This document shows positions 1-5,901 of a stretch of DNA of 5,997 nucleotides, piece by piece. The position numbers and the translations under genes are program-made. Numbering within the stretch: position 1 is the first letter of the stretch; every line of letters starts with the position of its first letter. The stretch is from Sulfurovum sp. GTDB taxonomy: Bacteria; Campylobacterota; Campylobacteria; Campylobacterales; Sulfurovaceae. The stretch covers positions 1-5,997 of the forward strand of contig JANTFF010000054.1 of assembly GCA_024763575.1 (NCBI GenBank). Direction: 5' to 3'. The notes under the pieces were generated by a model. It saw nothing but the letters and a program-made list of their open reading frames with translations. It did not search any database and was not told the DNA's origin.

Positions 1-384
1 GCAGGAGTTGAAGAGCCTAAAAAAGTAGTAGCTGAAGTAATTGATAGTGATAGCACTAATACAGAGGTAGACGAAAGTGCTGATATAAATAAAACTATTA
101 CCAATGTTACAATCAATCCTACAAGAGGTATGTTATGGTATGGATTTATTAATATTGATACAAGAAAGAAAAAAGAGTTTATGAAAGATAAATCAACTCC
201 ATTTGATTTAAAAGGTGGAAAATGGATTTTAACAACAGGTCATGGATTTTTGGATGTTGTTTCAGATGTTAAAACTCTCTCAATAGCAGATAGAAAAAGA
301 CACTACTTTTATATAGATGGTAAAGAGATTAAAGAGATAACTAGAAAAGAGTTTAGAAAATTCAACCATGGAAGGATATGGTAA
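1..384 (+). CDS. C-terminal part of an unrecognised, probably membrane-anchored Campylobacterota protein
   Basis: The reading frame is open from the first base, so the start lies upstream and only the last 127 residues are visible. Residues 1-35 are an acidic, Ser/Asp/Glu/Val-rich stretch that looks like a flexible linker. From about residue 36 (TITNVTINP) to the end there is a compact region with alternating hydrophobic and polar residues, likely beta-rich, with the segments LWYGFINID, WILTTGHGFLDV and HYFYIDGKEIKEITRKEF, ending in FNHGRIW. No signal peptide or membrane segment is visible, as the N-terminus is missing. A linker followed by a small beta domain recalls the extracytoplasmic tail of RodZ-like proteins, but I see no firm motif and do not assign that function. 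From memory, Campylobacter jejuni also has genes for a membrane and a periplasmic protein next to its aminotransferase-hom pair, so this may be a conserved neighbour. The stop lies 5 bases before the preferred start of the next gene, suggesting translational coupling. Confidence 0.8.
   Translation, partial: AGVEEPKKVVAEVIDSDSTNTEVDESADINKTITNVTINPTRGMLWYGFINIDTRKKKEFMKDKSTPFDLKGGKWILTTGHGFLDVVSDVKTLSIADRKRHYFYIDGKEIKEITRKEFRKFNHGRIW
371..376 (+). promoter_or_regulatory. Ribosome binding site that decides the aminotransferase start
   Basis: GAAGGA lies inside the 3' end of the upstream gene. It is 1 base from an ATG at 378 and 13 bases from an in-frame ATG at 390. The first spacing is too short for initiation. 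The second is long but usable, and it gives an MFEEI N-terminus that aligns better with the AlaC-type family. I therefore prefer the start at 390. A start at 378 would add only four residues (MVKI). Confidence 0.5.
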
Positions 385-389
385 AAATA

Positions 390-1616
390 ATGTTTGAAGA
401 GATACAATTTGAAAAGATAAATAGATTACCAAAATATATTTTTGCAGAGATTAATGATTTGAAAATGGATGCTAGACGCAAAGGTCAGGATATTATAGAT
501 TTTTCTATGGGTAATCCTGATGCTAGAACACCACAACCAATTATTGATAAACTATGCGAAACAGCCCAACGAGATAAAACTCATGGATATAGTGCAAGTA
601 AAGGTATATATAAACTACGACTTGCCATGGCAAACTGGTACAAAAGAAAATATGGTGTAGAGTTAGATCCAAATACAGAAGTAGTAGCAACTATGGGAAG
701 TAAAGAGGGTTATGTTCATTTAGTTCAAGCTATCTCAAACCCTGGTGATGTAGCAATTGTACCAGACCCTACATATCCTATTCACTCACAAGCATTTATA
801 TTAGCTGGAGCAAATGTTGAGAAGATGGAGTTAATATTTGATGAAGAGACATTTGAAGTTGACGAAGATAGATTTTTGGCAGATGTGACAGAGGCACTAG
901 ATAATTCACTTCCAAAAGCAAAATTTTTGGTACTAAATTTCCCTCATAATCCAACAACAGCTACAGTAACACCAGAATTTTATCAGAGAATTGTAGCTCT
1001 TGCTAAAGAGAAACGATTTTATATTATATCGGATATTGCTTATGCTGATATATCATTTGATGGATATAAAACCCCATCTATTCTTGAAGTAGAGGGAGCT
1101 AAAGAGGTCGCAGTAGAGGCTTATACAATGTCCAAGTCATACAATATGGCAGGTTGGAGAGTTGGTTTTGTGGTAGGTAACAAAAAACTAATTGGTGCAT
1201 TACAGAGTATAAAATCTTGGTTAGATTATGGTATGTTTACACCTATTCAAGTAGCAGCTACAGTAGCTCTTGATGAACATGGATATGTACCTGAAGAACA
1301 GATTATACCTTTATATAAAAAGAGACGAGATGTAATGTTAAAAGCATTTGAAAATGCAGGTTGGAAAATGGGTAAACCAAATGCTAGTATGTTTATTTGG
1401 GGTAAAATTCCTGAAGTTTGTCGAGATATGGGAAGTTTGGAATTTTCCAAAAGATTACTAGTTGAAGCAGGGGTAGCAGTTAGCCCTGGAATTGGATTTG
1501 GTAAATATGGTGATGATTATGTACGGATTGCTTTAATTGAAAATGAAAATAGAATTAGACAAGCAGCACGAAATATTAAAAAGTTTTTAAAAAAAGTTGA
1601 ATTGGAGCAAAAATAG
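390..1616 (+). CDS. alaC: AlaC-type (aspartate/alanine) PLP aminotransferase, class I/II
   Basis: This is a complete fold-type I, PLP-dependent aminotransferase of 408 residues, expected in the cytoplasm. It should exchange an amino group between glutamate/2-oxoglutarate and a small keto acid (pyruvate or oxaloacetate). The wording closely follows E. coli AlaC as I remember it: RLPKYIFAEINDLKM near the N-terminus, IIDFSMGNPD, THGYSASKGI, GSKEGYVHL, then SKSYNMAGWRVGF and SPGIGFGKYGDDYVRIALIENENRIRQA. Counting from the ATG at 390, the PLP Schiff-base lysine is K249 (in SKSYNMAGWR), the cofactor-contacting Asn is N187 (NFPHNPT), Asp is D215 with Y218 (SDIAYAD), and the substrate-carboxylate Arg is R379 (YVRIALIEN). 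All key residues are present. Such genes are variously labelled aspartate aminotransferase or LL-diaminopimelate aminotransferase. The hom gene one base downstream makes an aspartate-family role attractive, but substrate cannot be read from sequence. An in-frame ATG at 378 is an alternative start. Confidence 0.93.
   Translation: MFEEIQFEKINRLPKYIFAEINDLKMDARRKGQDIIDFSMGNPDARTPQPIIDKLCETAQRDKTHGYSASKGIYKLRLAMANWYKRKYGVELDPNTEVVATMGSKEGYVHLVQAISNPGDVAIVPDPTYPIHSQAFILAGANVEKMELIFDEETFEVDEDRFLADVTEALDNSLPKAKFLVLNFPHNPTTATVTPEFYQRIVALAKEKRFYIISDIAYADISFDGYKTPSILEVEGAKEVAVEAYTMSKSYNMAGWRVGFVVGNKKLIGALQSIKSWLDYGMFTPIQVAATVALDEHGYVPEEQIIPLYKKRRDVMLKAFENAGWKMGKPNASMFIWGKIPEVCRDMGSLEFSKRLLVEAGVAVSPGIGFGKYGDDYVRIALIENENRIRQAARNIKKFLKKVELEQK
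1604..1607 (+). promoter_or_regulatory. Ribosome binding site for homoserine dehydrogenase
   Basis: GGAG sits in the last codons of the aminotransferase gene, 10 bases before the ATG at 1618. This supports 1618 over an upstream in-frame TTG at 1597, which would add seven residues in front of the canonical MIKIGILGVG N-terminus. The dinucleotide-binding strand normally begins directly at the start of this family. Confidence 0.6.
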
Positions 1617-1617
1617 T

Positions 1618-2880
1618 ATGATAAAAATTGGAATTCTAGGTGTTGGAACAGTGGGGGCGAGTGTTGCGAGTATTTTGGAAACCAATGTAGATATTATTGA
1701 AGCTAGAGCAGGTAAAAAAATAGTTGTTAAATCTGGAGTAGTCAAAAATCTATCTAAAGATAGAGGTGTAGATATAAAACTATCCGATAATCCTTTAGAT
1801 ATAATAGATGACCCAGAGATTGATATAGTAGTTGAATTAATGGGTGGAGTAGAAGAGCCATATAAATTAGTTAAACAAGCTTTGGAGAATGGTAAAGCTG
1901 TAGTTACTGCGAATAAAGCACTATTAGCATATCATAGATATGAACTCCAACAAATAGCAGGAGACATACCTCTAATGTATGAGGCAAGTACTGCTGGAGG
2001 TATTCCTATTATTGGTGCATTGAGAAATGGTTTAAGTGCTAATCATATCGAGTCTATTCAAGGTATTATGAATGGAACAACCAACTATATGCTAACCAAA
2101 ATGATAAATGATGGTGCAAAATATGATGAAATCTTAAAAGAGGCACAAGATTTAGGATACGCTGAAGCTGACCCAACATTTGATGTAGGTGGATTTGATG
2201 CCTCTCATAAACTTTTGATTTTGGCAAGTATCGCTTATGGAATAGATGCCAAACCTGAAGATATTTTGATAGAGGGTATAGAAAATATCACTCAAACAGA
2301 TGTAACTTTTGCCAAAGAGTTTGGATATGAGATTAAATTATTAGGAATTGCCAAAAAGGTTGAGGCAGGTGTTGAGCTTAGAGTTCATGCTACTATGATA
2401 CCTCAAAATAGTATGATAGCCAAAGTAGATGGAGTAATGAATGCTGTATCTGTTGTAGGTGACATGGTTGGAGAGACTATGTATTATGGAGCAGGAGCAG
2501 GAGGGGACGCAACTGCTAGTGCTGTTATAGCTGATATAATTGATATTGTTCGAGGAAACCAAGCTCCAATGTTAGGATATAAACGAGGTTTAGAAGATGG
2601 ACTGCAACTTCTGCCTATAGAAGATATAGTTACAAACTACTATCTTAGAATGGAAGTTGATGATAAATCAGGAGTATTAGCCAAAATCACTACAACTTTA
2701 GGTGAGTTTGATATATCTATTGAGTCAATGCTACAAAAAGCTCATAGAAATGAGAGTAGTGTTAAGCTACTATTTACTACACATAAATGTAGAGAAGCTA
2801 AAATCCAAGAGGCTATATCAAAGTTAAAAGAGTTATCTTGTGTTCATGGCGATATTGCTATGATGAGAATAGAGAAGTAA
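1618..2880 (+). CDS. hom: Homoserine dehydrogenase with C-terminal ACT domain
   Basis: This 420-residue cytoplasmic enzyme reduces L-aspartate 4-semialdehyde to L-homoserine with NAD(P)H, the branch point toward threonine and methionine. Residues 5-13 (GILGVGTVG) form the glycine-rich dinucleotide-binding turn of an N-terminal Rossmann domain. K100 in VVTANKALL matches the conserved active-site lysine of the family. The substrate/dimer domain contains the signature GIMNGTTNYMLTKM (149-162) and AEADPTFDVGGFDASHKL, in which D194 and K198 keep the four-residue spacing of the catalytic Asp/Lys pair known from yeast. An ACT domain starts near residue 341 (YYLRMEVDDKSGVLAKITTTLG) and runs almost to the end. 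In this family it usually confers feedback inhibition by threonine. Length is normal for monofunctional bacterial Hom, and no aspartokinase domain is fused. The start is one base after the aminotransferase stop, so the two are almost certainly one transcript and probably translationally coupled. Confidence 0.97.
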   Translation: MIKIGILGVGTVGASVASILETNVDIIEARAGKKIVVKSGVVKNLSKDRGVDIKLSDNPLDIIDDPEIDIVVELMGGVEEPYKLVKQALENGKAVVTANKALLAYHRYELQQIAGDIPLMYEASTAGGIPIIGALRNGLSANHIESIQGIMNGTTNYMLTKMINDGAKYDEILKEAQDLGYAEADPTFDVGGFDASHKLLILASIAYGIDAKPEDILIEGIENITQTDVTFAKEFGYEIKLLGIAKKVEAGVELRVHATMIPQNSMIAKVDGVMNAVSVVGDMVGETMYYGAGAGGDATASAVIADIIDIVRGNQAPMLGYKRGLEDGLQLLPIEDIVTNYYLRMEVDDKSGVLAKITTTLGEFDISIESMLQKAHRNESSVKLLFTTHKCREAKIQEAISKLKELSCVHGDIAMMRIEK

Positions 2881-2890
2881 GGAAACAAAA

Positions 2891-3388
2891 ATGGCAAAAG
2901 ACCACTATTTTGATATAACAGCCAAACTAGATATGATGGAGATGAAAAATGCTATTATTATGGCACAAAAAGAGTTAGCTACACGATTTGATTTCAAAGG
3001 TGTAGTAGCCCAAATTGATTTAAATGAAAAAGCAAAAACTCTAAGTCTTAGTAGCTCTAGTGAACAAAAGATAGATGCACTCAAAGATATAGTTATATCT
3101 AAACTTATTAAACGAAATATTGCAGGTAAATCACTAGAAGAGGTCAAAACAGAGGGAATTAGTGGAGGAAATACCAAGATTATATATAGAATTGTTGACA
3201 CTATTGACAAAGCTGAAGCCAAAGAGATAGTAAAAGCTATTAAAGCTATGAAGAGAAAAGTAACTCCATCTATTCAAGGTGATGAGGTTCGTGTAAGTGG
3301 TAAAAAAATTGATGATTTACAAGCTGTTATGAAAGAGGTAAAGAGTTTGGATTTAAAAGCTCCTCTAGTTTTTGGTAATTTCAAATAG
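2891..3388 (+). CDS. yajQ: YajQ-family nucleotide-binding protein
   Basis: This complete 165-residue protein matches the YajQ family (about 160 residues) over its whole length. The N-terminus reads YFDITAKLDMMEMKNAI, followed by RFDFKG at 32-37, IQGDEVRVSGK at 128-138, DDLQAVM at 141-147 and the terminal FGNFK. The family folds as two ferredoxin-like halves. Members bind nucleotides or RNA, and a Xanthomonas member is reported to bind cyclic di-GMP and act with a transcription regulator. The role in this organism is unknown, and no enzymatic residues are expected. It is likely cytoplasmic. AAGGA at 2879-2883 overlaps the hom stop codon and lies 7 bases before the ATG, so it is probably the last gene of the hom operon. 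A metabolic link to homoserine synthesis is not evident; co-transcription may be incidental. Confidence 0.95.
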   Translation: MAKDHYFDITAKLDMMEMKNAIIMAQKELATRFDFKGVVAQIDLNEKAKTLSLSSSSEQKIDALKDIVISKLIKRNIAGKSLEEVKTEGISGGNTKIIYRIVDTIDKAEAKEIVKAIKAMKRKVTPSIQGDEVRVSGKKIDDLQAVMKEVKSLDLKAPLVFGNFK

Positions 3389-3408
3389 TGTGGGTTAAAA
3401 AACCCACA
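3389..3408 (+). terminator. Hairpin between convergent genes, possible terminator
   Basis: TGTGGGTT (3389-3396) pairs perfectly with AACCCACA (3401-3408) around an AAAA loop, giving an 8-bp stem directly after the yajQ stop. Position between two convergent genes fits a terminator. However, the plus strand continues with A residues, and on the minus strand the T-run precedes the stem instead of following it. It is therefore not a canonical intrinsic terminator in either direction. It could act with Rho or protect 3' ends. Confidence 0.5.
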
Positions 3409-3425
3409 AAAAAGTTCAAACTAGA

Positions 3426-3674
3426 TTAAGAACAGTGTCCACCACCACAACATCCAGAATGAGTCTGTTGTTGTGGTACATCCATTGAGATACTAAAGTT
3501 TGCACCATCTTCTCTTAGTATAAAATCATGTTTTCCACAAAAATCACTATTCATACTGTTTACCATATTTTGAGCTTCAATTAACGCATCATCTTTTGAA
3601 CCAAAACTTTTATTGTTTTCCAAGTCGCTTTTTCTAAAACAACCACACTCTTTATCTACTGTAATTTTAAACAT
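3426..3674 (-). CDS. Small Cys/His-rich protein with C-terminal CCGGGHC motif
   Basis: This is an 82-residue protein that I do not assign to a named family, although its wording feels familiar from Campylobacterota. There is no signal peptide or membrane segment. Cysteines are at 10, 12, 46, 75, 76 and 81, and histidines at 49, 72 and 80. They form a CGC pair near the N-terminus, FCGKH in the middle, and HSGCCGGGHCS at the extreme C-terminus. This clustering suggests metal, sulfur or selenium binding, or thiol redox chemistry. A Gln-rich hinge (PQQQ, 67-70) separates the tail from a small alpha/beta body. The gene is real rather than a shadow: TCCTTT at 3680-3685 gives AAAGGA on its strand, 5 bases before the ATG. 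It is transcribed divergently from fdhA across a 113-base gap and convergently with yajQ. A helper role for the formate dehydrogenase is inference from position only. Confidence 0.8.
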   Translation of the reverse strand: MFKITVDKECGCFRKSDLENNKSFGSKDDALIEAQNMVNSMNSDFCGKHDFILREDGANFSISMDVPQQQTHSGCCGGGHCS

Positions 3675-3714
3675 ATTAATCCTTTATTTATAGTTTTTTT
3701 GGATAATAACAAAC

Positions 3715-3746
3715 TTTACTTAAAAAAGAGTTGTATTTTAAGTAAA
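3715..3746. promoter_or_regulatory. Perfect 11-bp inverted repeat, candidate operator
   Basis: TTTACTTAAAA (3715-3725) and TTTTAAGTAAA (3736-3746) are exact reverse complements separated by 10 bases. Centre-to-centre spacing is 21 bp, about two helical turns, which suits a dimeric regulator binding one face of the DNA. The site lies in the middle of the divergent intergenic region and could control both genes. Being all A/T with one G/C pair per arm, it could be partly chance in AT-rich DNA, but an 11-bp perfect match at this place is notable. The regulator is not identifiable from sequence. Confidence 0.5.
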
Positions 3747-3748
3747 AA

Positions 3749-3767
3749 TAGGATAAATTTTGTCCTA
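3749..3767 (+). promoter_or_regulatory. Short hairpin upstream of the fdhA ribosome binding site
   Basis: TAGGATAA (3749-3756) can pair with TTGTCCTA (3760-3767) around a 3-base loop, with one T-G pair that would be a wobble in RNA. It ends 9 bases before the AAGGG ribosome binding site of fdhA. It may be a second operator half-site pair or a 5'-leader hairpin influencing translation or mRNA stability. The perfect flanks and GU position fit RNA slightly better than DNA recognition. Confidence 0.35.
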
Positions 3768-3787
3768 ATTAATCACAAGGGTAAAAG

Positions 3788-5878
3788 ATGACTAAAAAAC
3801 TAGAGCAAAAAGAGATAGAGAGTGTATGTACCTACTGTGGAGTAGGTTGTGATATTACAGGTGTAGTTGAGGATAACAAGATTACTAAAATTTATGCCCA
3901 AAAAGATGGAGTGGTATCACAAGGTAAACTATGTATAAAAGGAAAGTATGGATATGATTTTGTAGAGGCTGATGATAGAGTCAGAGAACCTCGTATCCGT
4001 AAAACTTTTTTAGATAAAAATCCTCATATAAAAGAGGTAGTAAACTCAAAGCTTAAAGAGTTTGATGATACTTTTTTCACTTGTGATTTGGATACTGCTA
4101 CTACTATTGCTTCTATGAAACTATCCCAAATCAAATCTACTTATGGAGGAGAGAGTTTTTGTGCTATTGGAGGGGCAAGAACAAATTGTGAGAGTGCTTA
4201 TACTTTTCAGAAATTTTGTAGAGAGAGTATGGATAGTCCACATGTTGACAACTGTGCTAGAGTCTGTCACTCCCCATCACTCAAAGGTATGAGAGCTACT
4301 ATTGGTGAGGGGGCTGCTACTAACCCTTATAATGATATTTATGAATCTGAATTTATGATTGTAATTGGCTCTAATACTATGGAAGCTCACCCAATTGTAG
4401 CTAATCGTATAGTTGATATGGCAAAAAAAGAGAATAATCTAGTAGTAATTGATGTACGAGAGACTAGATTGGCAAAATTAGCCAAACACAACTGTATTAT
4501 TCCTTATGAAGCAAATCTACTTATTTTAAATATGATGGCATTTGTAATTATAAACGAAGAGCTTTATGATGAAAACTTCGTAGCTAATCGGACTAAAGGA
4601 TTTGATGAGTTTAGAGAGCATATACTAAATGACCCATATGCCAATCCAAACTTTTTCAAAGATATTGAGGGGTATGAGTATCTAGCTAAGATGATACCAA
4701 ATATAGCTAGAGAGTATGCAGTCAAAAAATCTATGATATTTTGGGGATTAGGAATTACAGAACATCTCGATGGCTCTTATGCTGTTATGGCTATAACTCA
4801 TTTAGCTATTATGACAGGGAATATAGGTAAAACAGGGGCAGGGCTTATGCCTTTGCGTGGACAAAATAATGTCCAAGGGGCTTGTGATATGGGTTGTCTG
4901 CCATATTTTGCACCTGATTATCAAAAACCCAAAGTTGAAGGGCTTATGACCCCACAACTAATTGATGCTATGATAGATGGTAAAATAAAAGCACTACTAA
5001 ATATGGGTGAAGATATATCACATATCCACCCAAATATCAATAAAATAGATAAAGCACTAGAAAAACTAGAGTTTATAATGGTTCAAGAGCTATTTATGAC
5101 CGATATTGCCACAAGAGCTGATATTATAATAGGTGTTAAAAGTGCTTATGAGAAGACAGGTGTATATATCAATGCAATGAGAAGACTACACCTATCTCAA
5201 CCATTAGTAGAGTCTAATTTACCTGATGATTGGGAGGTATTGCAGATGATAGATAATAAACTTGGAGGAGATTTCAACTATACTAATAGTGAAGATGTAT
5301 GGGAAGAGGTTACCAAAGTAGCCCCACAAAGATTTAGTGGAGCAAAATATTATAGATTAGCAAGACATAGAAAAAGAGGTATGCAGTGGCCTATATATCA
5401 TGAAGATACACCAGTACTTCATCTACTAGATTTTAGAACAGATGATGGATTGGGTAAATTTGTATATAAACAGTATGAACCAAGAGGTATGGTTCAAGAG
5501 ATATTAGATAAATCTTTTTACAAAGATAGCTTAGACGGTTTTTATCTAACTACAGGTAGAACTTTAGCTCACTATAATAACTCTGCACAAACTAAAAGAA
5601 GTAAAAAGCTTTTGACCAAATATGATGAAGATATAATATTAGCTTCTATTGAAGATGAGGGTAAATTTGGAGATAGAGTCAAACTTCAAACTGAATATGG
5701 AGAGACTTCTATTCTATCTGTAAAATATACGGATAAGATTAAACCTAGAACTCTATTTACTACTTTTCACCACTCAGAGTCTAAAATTAATGCTATTTTT
5801 GGAGATGAGTGTGATGAGTTGATTATGACAGCTCGGTTTAAATCCATTAGGGTTAGGGTTTTTCCACTTATGTCTTGA
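3788..5878 (+). CDS. fdhA: Formate dehydrogenase alpha subunit, Cys-type, cytoplasmic
   Basis: This 696-residue molybdopterin oxidoreductase of the DMSO-reductase superfamily oxidises formate to CO2, or runs in reverse. Near the N-terminus C14, C17, C21 and C49 form the 4Fe-4S site (CTYCGVGC, then KLCIKG). K51 matches the Lys that links cluster and pterin in E. coli FdhH. The predicted metal ligand is C160 in NCARVCHSPSLKGM, encoded by TGT, followed by H161; many relatives have selenocysteine here. R357 lies in PLRGQNNVQGACDMG, the active-site arginine region. The C-terminal dinucleotide-binding domain starts near residue 584 (GFYLTTGRTLAHYN) and ends with RTLFTTFHHSESKINAIF. Length is close to FdhH (715), so it is essentially full length. 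There is no twin-arginine signal and no NuoG-like N-terminal extension, so it is expected in the cytoplasm with separate electron-transfer partners. Those are not in the window: 23 bases after the stop the sequence becomes a probable transposon end. AAGGG lies 6 bases before the ATG. Confidence 0.93.
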   Translation: MTKKLEQKEIESVCTYCGVGCDITGVVEDNKITKIYAQKDGVVSQGKLCIKGKYGYDFVEADDRVREPRIRKTFLDKNPHIKEVVNSKLKEFDDTFFTCDLDTATTIASMKLSQIKSTYGGESFCAIGGARTNCESAYTFQKFCRESMDSPHVDNCARVCHSPSLKGMRATIGEGAATNPYNDIYESEFMIVIGSNTMEAHPIVANRIVDMAKKENNLVVIDVRETRLAKLAKHNCIIPYEANLLILNMMAFVIINEELYDENFVANRTKGFDEFREHILNDPYANPNFFKDIEGYEYLAKMIPNIAREYAVKKSMIFWGLGITEHLDGSYAVMAITHLAIMTGNIGKTGAGLMPLRGQNNVQGACDMGCLPYFAPDYQKPKVEGLMTPQLIDAMIDGKIKALLNMGEDISHIHPNINKIDKALEKLEFIMVQELFMTDIATRADIIIGVKSAYEKTGVYINAMRRLHLSQPLVESNLPDDWEVLQMIDNKLGGDFNYTNSEDVWEEVTKVAPQRFSGAKYYRLARHRKRGMQWPIYHEDTPVLHLLDFRTDDGLGKFVYKQYEPRGMVQEILDKSFYKDSLDGFYLTTGRTLAHYNNSAQTKRSKKLLTKYDEDIILASIEDEGKFGDRVKLQTEYGETSILSVKYTDKIKPRTLFTTFHHSESKINAIFGDECDELIMTARFKSIRVRVFPLMS

Positions 5879-5901
5879 TATTTTTATATTTAAGGAACTA
5901 G

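Larger units (their letters stand above)
3675..3787. promoter_or_regulatory. Divergent promoter/operator region between the Cys-rich gene and fdhA
   Basis: This 113-base, strongly AT-rich gap must hold the promoters for both divergent genes. It contains both ribosome binding sites (AAAGGA on the minus strand at 3680-3685; AAGGG on the plus strand at 3777-3781, 6 bases before the fdhA ATG) and two inverted repeats described separately. Possible -10-like strings occur (GGATAATAA near 3701, GATAAA near 3752), but none is paired with a convincing -35. I see no sigma-54 -24/-12 signature and no FNR-type TTGAT-N4-ATCAA box. Exact promoters are therefore not assigned. Confidence 0.55.

Noticed and set aside
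378..389. ATG at 378 as the start of the aminotransferase
   Set aside because: The ribosome binding site would be only 1 base away. The in-frame ATG at 390 gives a more usual N-terminus. Kept as an alternative.
1247..1450. Minus-strand open frame inside the aminotransferase gene
   Set aside because: It lies entirely opposite a well-supported gene, lacks a recognisable product and has composition expected of an antisense shadow.
1597..1617. TTG at 1597 as the start of homoserine dehydrogenase
   Set aside because: It would overlap the aminotransferase gene and add seven non-conserved residues before the dinucleotide-binding strand. ATG 1618 has a better-placed GGAG.
2341..2562. Minus-strand open frame inside hom, Ser/Tyr/Asn-rich
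   Set aside because: Low-complexity antisense reading of the conserved hom sequence; no ribosome binding site or family resemblance.
2905..3222. Minus-strand open frame inside yajQ, hydrophobic and apparently membrane-like
   Set aside because: The hydrophobicity comes from the antisense of Lys/Glu/Asp-rich codons in yajQ. It lies entirely within the conserved gene.
3715..3746. Inverted repeat considered as an intrinsic terminator
   Set aside because: It lies upstream of both divergent genes, so no transcript needs to end there. The stem is almost all A/T and no T-tract follows on either strand.
4306..4316. Short G-run in fdhA considered as a phase-variable homopolymer
   Set aside because: Only five G residues, in a conserved metabolic gene; too short for the slippage tracts known in Campylobacterota.
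5846..5860. Telomere-like TTAGGGTTAGGG string at the end of fdhA
   Set aside because: Only two units, and it lies in frame within the fdhA coding sequence, encoding alternating Ile/Val and Arg of the final beta strand. No repeat array and no biological link to telomeres.
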